In this document: in pieces, positions 7,311 to 12,604 of the stretch | Layout of the letters: every line of letters starts with the position of its first letter | How positions within the stretch are numbered: the first letter of the stretch is position 1 | Assembly (NCBI GenBank): GCA_026387845.1 | Contig: JAPLKX010000231.1 | Coordinates: 1 to 18,647, forward strand | DNA length: 18,647 nucleotides | Source: Candidatus Hydrogenedentota bacterium | GTDB taxonomy: Bacteria; Hydrogenedentota; Hydrogenedentia; Hydrogenedentales; SLHB01 | Direction: 5' to 3' | Notes under the pieces: generated by a model | Told to the model about the DNA's origin: nothing | Database searches by the model: none | Seen by the model: the letters and a program-made list of their open reading frames with translations, nothing else | Made by a program: the position numbers and the translations under genes

Positions 7311-8605
7311 TTGTTAATCTGCTCCAGCAACCGGCCGCCGATGATGGGCGCCGTCACCGCGCCCATCGCGAGAACAACTGCCAGGAACGTGTACGAAAGC
7401 ACGATCAGCTTGCTTTTCATGGCCAGGTCATCTTTTACCGGCGAGAGATTGGACAGCCGGTTAAGCCCGACAGGATAGACCGTCTGATCCTCCATGCCAT
7501 GAACGACACTCGCGGTTTCGGAAAGGATCGTCTGCGCCGTCGAGACGTTCTTGTAGATGGCGGTGGCCAGTTCCTCCTCGACGGTCAGCCGTTGCTGGGC
7601 GTATTCGTGCTGGGCGACTTCCGCCATGAGATCGTTTTGACGCTCCGTGACGCTGTCCATTTGGGCTTTAATCTTCAGGATCTCGGCCTGGGCGCCGGCC
7701 AGGTCGGCAGCGGCCCTGTTCTCGTCCGCACGCAGTCTCCAATAGACCTCATTGAGCTGCTGGGTGACCATGCCCTTGCCTTCCACCGAGGTTTTCTTCT
7801 CTTTCTGGGCATTGGATTCGAGTAGCCAGTACGCATCGTCCGACGGTGACCGGAACAGTTCAATAAGGGGTTTTTCGCCCACCAGTTTCTGCTCAATGGC
7901 CGCTAACTGCGCTTCTGCGGCGGCGGCCATACGCTCGCTGACGGCCTGTGCATGCAACAGTTCGTCCATCTCTTTGAACAACAGCCGCAACTCTTCCTTC
8001 TTGGAGGTCACATCGAATTGGGCTTTTTCTTTTTCCAGGGCCTGCCACAACTTATCCAAATTCTCTTTTCGAAGGTCAGCCTGCTTCTTAAGGACCGTGG
8101 ACAGTTCGCCATACTGCATGAGGTTGGCGGTTTGAGCGGCTTTCATGGCTTTCTCGGCCCATATATCGACAACGGTGCGTGCCCGCTCCGGCACGACATC
8201 CCACACCCACAGCGTTATCAGCGGCGAATAATTGATAGGCCGTGTCGTCTGATCAACCACTCTTACCGAAGCCCGCAGCCAACTGGCAAAATCGTCAAAT
8301 TCCGGCAACTCGTCCTCGGGAAAAACGTTGCTTTCCAGGACGGTTTGGTAGGTTTCGTAAAGGACAGTGCGCGAACTGACCAACTCCACATAGATTTTCG
8401 GGTTGTAGACCTCGGGCATGAGGTCTTTGACTTCGCTTCCCTGTTTGGGCGTGCTTGCAACCAAAACGACCTCGGCATAATACGAGCCCGGGGTAAAGAA
8501 CACCAGCCGGACAACGGAAAACACCAAGGCCACCACCGCCACCAGAAGTAACACCCACCGTTTCTCATAGAGAGCCTTGAGGCAGGCCCGTGTCAGTTCA
8601 TTCAT
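7307..8605 (-). CDS. Wzz/GNVR-type polysaccharide chain-length determinant (co-polymerase)
   Basis: The 432-residue protein has the polysaccharide co-polymerase layout: a short cytoplasmic N-terminus, membrane segment 1 at about 18-37 (WVLLLVAVVALVFSVVRLVF), a large periplasmic part, and membrane segment 2 at about 403-425 (LIVLSYTFLAVVLAMGAV) with a short tail. Residues about 150-345 are Glu/Lys/Ala/Gln-rich and predicted coiled coil (for example LRKENLDKLWQALEKEKAQF). Such proteins set the length of chains made by Wzy. There is no C-terminal tyrosine-kinase domain. The full proline-rich motif usual before segment 2 is only partly present (YPVGLNRLSNLSPVKDD). The start ATG at 8605 has an AGGGG about 8 bases upstream. 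It is the first gene of the leftward operon (Wzz-like, secreted protein, Wzy-like) and follows a good promoter at 8668-8696. Confidence 0.85.
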   Translation of the reverse strand: MNELTRACLKALYEKRWVLLLVAVVALVFSVVRLVFFTPGSYYAEVVLVASTPKQGSEVKDLMPEVYNPKIYVELVSSRTVLYETYQTVLESNVFPEDELPEFDDFASWLRASVRVVDQTTRPINYSPLITLWVWDVVPERARTVVDIWAEKAMKAAQTANLMQYGELSTVLKKQADLRKENLDKLWQALEKEKAQFDVTSKKEELRLLFKEMDELLHAQAVSERMAAAAEAQLAAIEQKLVGEKPLIELFRSPSDDAYWLLESNAQKEKKTSVEGKGMVTQQLNEVYWRLRADENRAAADLAGAQAEILKIKAQMDSVTERQNDLMAEVAQHEYAQQRLTVEEELATAIYKNVSTAQTILSETASVVHGMEDQTVYPVGLNRLSNLSPVKDDLAMKSKLIVLSYTFLAVVLAMGAVTAPIIGGRLLEQINK

Positions 8606-8667
8606 ACCAGAGCCCCTGTCTTAAACATTAACAACACACGGAGCGACACTGCCAATCGTTGGCCGAC

Positions 8668-8696
8668 ATTATACTTACACCGGCTGAAATTCACAA
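8668..8696 (-). promoter_or_regulatory. Sigma-70-type promoter for the leftward Wzz-like operon
   Basis: On the minus strand TTGTGA (8696-8691) and a perfect TATAAT (8673-8668) are separated by exactly 17 bases. Transcription would start near 8661 and leave a leader of about 55 bases before the ATG at 8605. It faces away from the promoter at 8726-8754, so the two operons are divergently expressed from one region. Confidence 0.7.
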
Positions 8697-8713
8697 CGAA
8701 CTGCTCGCCGCCC

Positions 8714-8749
8714 AGCACCGTTTGCTTGACTGCTCGAAACACCGGTGCT
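8714..8749. promoter_or_regulatory. Inverted repeat around the rightward promoter (possible operator)
   Basis: AGCACCG at 8714-8720 and CGGTGCT at 8743-8749 are perfect inverted 7-base arms. They flank the -35 box, and the right arm touches the first base of the -10 box. The right arm also sits in a palindrome CACCGGTG at 8740-8747. An 8-base direct repeat ACTGCTCG occurs at 8700-8707 and 8729-8736, the same 29-base step as between the starts of the two arms. The layout would suit a repressor or a bent binding site; no regulator is encoded in the window. Confidence 0.35.
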
Positions 8750-8754
8750 ACTAT
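8726..8754 (+). promoter_or_regulatory. Sigma-70-type promoter for the aminosugar operon
   Basis: TTGACT (8726-8731) and TACTAT (8749-8754) are separated by 17 bases, five of six and four of six matches to consensus. Transcription would start near 8761, about 50 bases before the dehydrogenase start at 8810. An upstream in-frame ATG-like opening at 8726 would overlap the promoter itself, which argues for the start at 8810. Confidence 0.7.
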
Positions 8755-8797
8755 CGAGCGGACTTGTGGCAGCAAAAACTATTGTCAATCCAGCATC

Positions 8798-8803
8798 AAG
8801 GAG
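8798..8803 (+). promoter_or_regulatory. Shine-Dalgarno AAGGAG deciding the dehydrogenase start
   Basis: A strong AAGGAG lies 6 bases before the ATG at 8810-8812. It places the start right before the Rossmann motif VGLVGYGYWG and rules out the 28 upstream in-frame codons. Confidence 0.85.
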
Positions 8804-8809
8804 TGCTGC

Positions 8810-9814
8810 ATGCTTCGCGTGGGTCTTGTTGGCTACGGCTATTGGGGCCCGAATCTGGCGCGCAACTTCAATTCCAATCCCGACTGCAACCTCGTGCGGA
8901 TCTCCGACATCTCCGAGAAGCGCCGTAAGCTGGCCGCACAAACCTACCCACACGCCGAGGTGGTCGCCGACACCAACCTCGCAACTGCCACGGACCTCGA
9001 CGTTATCGTGGTGACCACGCCGGTTTTCACGCATTACCAACTGGCGAAGGCCGCACTCGAAAACGGCAAGCACGTCTGGGTGGAAAAGCCCATGACGTCT
9101 AATACGGACCAGGCCAGAGAGCTCGTAAACCTGGCGGAATCCAAAGCGCTGACCCTGCTGGTTGACCACACGTTCCTGTTCACGGGCGCGGTTCAGAAAA
9201 TGAAAACACTCGTGGACGAAGGGGTCCTGGGCGATCTCTACTATTATGACTCCGTGAGGATCAACCTTGGCATTTTCCAACATGACATCAATGTCATCTG
9301 GGACCTCGCACCTCATGATTTCTCCGTGATGGACCACCTCCTGGGCCCTTCGGCGCGGGCCGTTGCAGCGCACGGCTGCGGCCATTTCAACACCGGCCTC
9401 GAAGACGTCGCCTACATCACGGTCTTCTACGACAGCAACCTCCTGGCCCACCTCCACCTAAACTGGCTGTCGCCGGTAAAGATCCGCAGAACGGTCGTAG
9501 GCGGGTCAAAACGGATGCTGGTGTGGGACGACCTGAACCCCGAAGAACGCATCAAAATCTACGACAAAGGCATGGAAGTGACCACCCGCGAAGGCCTGTA
9601 TCACGTACTGGCGACGCCCCGGGTCGGCCAGATGTACGCCCCGGTCGTGCCGGATGTCGAGGCGCTCAAAAACGAAGTCGAGTATTTCGTTAAGTGCATC
9701 CATACCCGCCAGAAACCAGTGAATTCCGGTGAGGCGGGGTTACGCATCGTCAGCCTGCTCGAAGCCACGGATAAGTCGCTCGCCGCGTCGGGCAAAATCA
9801 TCAAAATGAACTGA
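8810..9814 (+). CDS. Gfo/Idh/MocA-family NAD(P)-dependent sugar dehydrogenase
   Basis: The 334-residue protein opens with a Rossmann nucleotide-binding motif, VGLVGYGYWGPN at residues 4-15. It has the family's catalytic-site EKP motif at 92-94 (WVEKPM, K93), and DLAPHDFSVMDHLLG at 165-179 supplies the conserved Asp/His expected in the C-terminal substrate domain. The length is normal for the family. It is followed by an N-acetyltransferase and a DegT aminotransferase. In Pseudomonas wbpB-wbpE-wbpD-type pathways the same enzyme classes oxidise C3 of a UDP-N-acetyl-hexuronate, transaminate it and acetylate it. By this context I infer a C3-oxidising nucleotide-sugar dehydrogenase in the cytoplasm. 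The N-terminal sequence is not close to WbpB as I remember it, so the exact substrate is open. A good promoter and a strong Shine-Dalgarno precede it, and it is the first gene of its operon. Confidence 0.85.
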   Translation: MLRVGLVGYGYWGPNLARNFNSNPDCNLVRISDISEKRRKLAAQTYPHAEVVADTNLATATDLDVIVVTTPVFTHYQLAKAALENGKHVWVEKPMTSNTDQARELVNLAESKALTLLVDHTFLFTGAVQKMKTLVDEGVLGDLYYYDSVRINLGIFQHDINVIWDLAPHDFSVMDHLLGPSARAVAAHGCGHFNTGLEDVAYITVFYDSNLLAHLHLNWLSPVKIRRTVVGGSKRMLVWDDLNPEERIKIYDKGMEVTTREGLYHVLATPRVGQMYAPVVPDVEALKNEVEYFVKCIHTRQKPVNSGEAGLRIVSLLEATDKSLAASGKIIKMN

Positions 9815-9825
9815 AGGGCGACGCC

Positions 9826-10308
9826 GTGGAATCTTTCAACCGAATCGCGCCGGACGTTCTACTCGGCGCCGACGTCATAATCTCCGGTTTTGTCAACCTC
9901 TACGGCTGCCGGATCGGAGACCGAACCAAGATCGGCGCGTTTGTCGAGATCCAAAAAAACGCCAGCGTCGGCAGGGACTGCAAGATCTCGAGCCACACCT
10001 TTATCTGCGAGGGCGTCCACATCGGCGACGGTGTGTTTGTCGGCCACGGCGTTACGTTCATCAACGACAAGTACCCCGGCGCCGTCACGGCCGGCGGCAG
10101 CCTCCAGACCGAGGCCGACTGGGCCGTGGTCGAGACGCGCGTCCACGACGGCGCGTCGATCGGGTCGGGCTCGACCATTTTGTCCGGCGTAACCATTGGC
10201 GCGGGGGCCATGATCGGCGCGGGAAGCGTGGTGACCCGGTCCGTGCCCGACGGCGAAATCTGGGCCGGCAACCCCGCCCGGTTTTTCAGGAAGATAAACC
10301 CCGAATGA
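9826..10308 (+). CDS. Left-handed beta-helix (hexapeptide) sugar N-acetyltransferase
   Basis: The 160-residue protein is built of hexapeptide repeats from start to end, for example CRIGDRTKIGAFVEI, ASVGRDCKI, VHIGDGVFVGHGVTF, ASIGSGSTILSGVTIGAGAMIGAGSVVT. It ends with GEIWAGNPARFFRKI, the typical (V/A)GNPAR close of LbH acetyltransferases. The FINDKYP stretch near residue 83 resembles the T/IND.xP segment seen in WbpD/QdtC-type 3-amino-sugar acetyltransferases. It should transfer acetyl from acetyl-CoA to the amino group placed by the neighbouring aminotransferase, as a trimer in the cytoplasm. The start is GTG at 9826, supported by GAAGGG at 9813-9818, which overlaps the upstream stop. Its stop overlaps the aminotransferase start by four bases (ATGA), so the three genes are coupled. 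WbpD-like activity is inferred; a 4-amino-sugar acetyltransferase is the main alternative. Confidence 0.85.
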   Translation: MESFNRIAPDVLLGADVIISGFVNLYGCRIGDRTKIGAFVEIQKNASVGRDCKISSHTFICEGVHIGDGVFVGHGVTFINDKYPGAVTAGGSLQTEADWAVVETRVHDGASIGSGSTILSGVTIGAGAMIGAGSVVTRSVPDGEIWAGNPARFFRKINPE

Positions 10309-11408
10309 ACGTGCCCTTTCTCGATCTGAAAGCGCAACACCGAACCGTCAAGGCCGAGGTCATGCCCTTATGGGAAGAAATCCTGGACAGCGCGGCCTTT
10401 GTCGGCGGCAAACACATCTCCGGATTCGAGCAGGAGTTTGCCCAGGCGTGCCGGGCCTTGCATTGCGTTGCCGTGGCCAACGGAACCGTGGCGCTCCAGT
10501 TCATTTTCCAGGCGCTCGGCCTCAAACCGGCCGACGAGGTGATCGTGCCGGTAAACACGTTCATCGCCACGGCCGAGGCGGTTTCAGCGGCCGGCGGTAA
10601 ACCCGTATTCGTGGATGTGCTCCCCGACACCTACAACATCGACCCCGCCGGGCTTGAACCCGCCATCACATCCAAAACGCGCGGGATCGCCGCCGTACAC
10701 CTCTACGGCCAGCCGGCCGACATGGACTCGGTGGCGGCCGTGGCGGGCGAGTTCGGACTGTGGGTGATCGAAGACGCGGCCCAGGCCCATCTCGCCGAGT
10801 ACAAAGGCCGGCGGGCCGGATCGATGGGTATCGCGGCCGGCTTCTCGTTCTATCCCGGCAAAAACCTTGGGGCGTGCGGCGACGCCGGCGCCGTCACGAC
10901 CAACGATCCCGAACTCGCAGAGATGCTCCGCAAACTGCGCAACCACGGTTCCGCGAAAAAGTATTACCACGACATCGAAGGGTACAATGGCCGGTGCGCG
11001 GCAGTTCAGGCCGCGGCGCTCCGCGTCAAACTCAAGTACCTGCCGCAGTGGAACGAAAAGCGCCGGCAGCACGCACGACATTACATCCACTTGCTCGGTG
11101 ATGTGCCCGAGGTGGTCCTGCCCACAGTGCCCGAGGACTGCATGCCGATCTGGCACCTGTTCGTGGTGCAGGTCGGCAACCGCGACTCTGTTCAGCAAGC
11201 TCTGGCCGAAAAAGGCGTCGCCACCGCACTTCATTACCCCGTGCCGCTGCACCTTCAGCGGGCGTACGCTCACATGAACCTCGCCGAAGGCGCTTTCCCC
11301 GTGGCGGAAGCATGCGCCCGGCGGCTGTTGTCGCTGCCCATGTACCCCGAGTTAGACGACGGACAGATCGAATACGTCTGCCAGTGCCTCAAGGAAGCGG
11401 TGCGATAA
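10305..11408 (+). CDS. DegT/DnrJ/EryC1/StrS-family PLP-dependent sugar aminotransferase
   Basis: The 367-residue protein has the normal length and landmarks of sugar-nucleotide aminotransferases: VPFLDLKAQH at the N-terminus, VPVNTFIAT at 81-89, HLYGQPADMD at 132-141, VIEDAAQAH at 154-162 with the PLP-ring Asp (D157), and the Schiff-base lysine in SFYPGKNLGACGDAG at 181-195 (K186). These enzymes transfer an amino group, usually from glutamate, to a keto-sugar nucleotide. Together with the upstream C3 dehydrogenase and acetyltransferase the probable product is a UDP-3-amino sugar, comparable to the WbpE step, which is inference. The ATG at 10305 overlaps the acetyltransferase stop. The stop is 10 bases from the stop of the convergent glycosyltransferase, leaving no room for a separate terminator. 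Confidence 0.88.
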   Translation: MNVPFLDLKAQHRTVKAEVMPLWEEILDSAAFVGGKHISGFEQEFAQACRALHCVAVANGTVALQFIFQALGLKPADEVIVPVNTFIATAEAVSAAGGKPVFVDVLPDTYNIDPAGLEPAITSKTRGIAAVHLYGQPADMDSVAAVAGEFGLWVIEDAAQAHLAEYKGRRAGSMGIAAGFSFYPGKNLGACGDAGAVTTNDPELAEMLRKLRNHGSAKKYYHDIEGYNGRCAAVQAAALRVKLKYLPQWNEKRRQHARHYIHLLGDVPEVVLPTVPEDCMPIWHLFVVQVGNRDSVQQALAEKGVATALHYPVPLHLQRAYAHMNLAEGAFPVAEACARRLLSLPMYPELDDGQIEYVCQCLKEAVR

Positions 11409-11418
11409 TCCTGTTCGA

Positions 11419-12600
11419 TCACGCCCGGTTCAGCAGGCGATTGACCAGATCGATGTACACGCTTTTATGCTCGCTCCATCTGTACTTCTTGAGAAACTCC
11501 GCCGACGCGACTCGGTGCAGGCTCTCGCGCTTTTCGGGGTGGTGATAGAGGTCGAGGATCGCGGCAGCGAGTGAATCCACATTTTCCGCCTCGAAAAATC
11601 TCACCATCGACTCGTCAAAAAACCTCGCTATCGTTTCTGTCTTTGGGCTGATCGACGGGATGCCGACACTGACGTACTCGAGCAATTTCGTTGGCAGCAT
11701 GGTTTCGGTGCCGGCGGATTTGCGCAGCGGGATCAACCCGGCGTCCGCGTCGTGGATCAGGCCCGGGATATCCTCGACGGGCACGAACCCGTCGCTGAAC
11801 GTGACCATGCCCTGCAGATTCAATTCCTTGGCGAGTTCTATCAGCCGCTCGCGCTCCTCGCCGCCGCCGATGATGCGGAACTCCATGCGCGGGATCCGGC
11901 CGCGCAGTTTGTCGATCGCCTGGATGCCAATGTCGAGCCCGAGCCGGCGCGCCAGCGTCCCGTGGTACACCATCACGAACGGCTGGTCCGGGCCTTTGAC
12001 GGGCTGGGGCGGGCGTGGCTGGAAAATCCGCTCGTCGGGCAGGTTCATCAACACGGTGACTTTGTCCGGCGCTATCCGGTCGCGCTTAACGAGGATGTCT
12101 TTGAAACATTCCTCGACAGTCAGCACGGCGGTTGCGAATTTCGCGGCGAGTTTTTCCTGGAGGAGCAACGCGCGAATTGCCCAGTGGCGCTCGTTGGTGT
12201 TGAACTTCTCCATGTAAATCTCGGGCATGAGGTCGTGCACATCGTGGATGATGGGCCGGCCCAACATTTTGGGCAGCCACGCCGCGAGCGCCAGAAAGTC
12301 CGGCATGTTGTTGATGTGGATAAGGTCGTACCGGCGCGGATGCAGCGTCAGGTGGATCGAAAGCATCAGGAAGAACAACAGGTAGTCGAAAATATACTCG
12401 GCGAACGAGTTGGGTTTTCTGCCGATGCTCGCCAGTTTCAGAACCTCGACGCCGCTGATCACCTCGCGATCCGGCTCGCCCGGCTGTCTTCTCGCCAAGA
12501 ACCGCACCGTGTAGCCCTCGCCAATCAGCGCCTCCGCCTCCCGTTTCACGCGCGGATCTCGCCTGTAATTGGTATAAGCGGCCATCAGGACGTAAGGCAT
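11419..12600 (-). CDS. Family 4 glycosyltransferase (GT-B fold)
   Basis: The 393-residue protein has the GT4 pattern of the group carrying a DVHD motif: DLIHINNMPDF at 92-102, PIIHDVHDLMPE at 116-127, YHGTLARRLGLD at 212-223 at the start of the donor domain, FRIIGGGEER at 241-250, and the nucleotide-sugar site around GTETMLPTKLLEYVSVGIPSI at 297-317, including E299 and E308. It is a cytoplasmic or membrane-associated retaining enzyme that adds a sugar to the undecaprenyl-linked intermediate; the sugar is not predictable. The ATG at 12600 follows AAAGGTGA (12612-12605) that overlaps the stop of the upstream ligase-like gene, so the two form an operon with a 4-base gap. It converges with the aminotransferase. 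Confidence 0.88.
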   Translation of the reverse strand: MPYVLMAAYTNYRRDPRVKREAEALIGEGYTVRFLARRQPGEPDREVISGVEVLKLASIGRKPNSFAEYIFDYLLFFLMLSIHLTLHPRRYDLIHINNMPDFLALAAWLPKMLGRPIIHDVHDLMPEIYMEKFNTNERHWAIRALLLQEKLAAKFATAVLTVEECFKDILVKRDRIAPDKVTVLMNLPDERIFQPRPPQPVKGPDQPFVMVYHGTLARRLGLDIGIQAIDKLRGRIPRMEFRIIGGGEERERLIELAKELNLQGMVTFSDGFVPVEDIPGLIHDADAGLIPLRKSAGTETMLPTKLLEYVSVGIPSISPKTETIARFFDESMVRFFEAENVDSLAAAILDLYHHPEKRESLHRVASAEFLKKYRWSEHKSVYIDLVNRLLNRA

Positions 12601-12604
12601 CAGG

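Noticed and set aside
11405..11420. Terminator between the convergent aminotransferase and glycosyltransferase genes
   Set aside because: Only 10 bases separate the stops and no hairpin with a T-run is visible.
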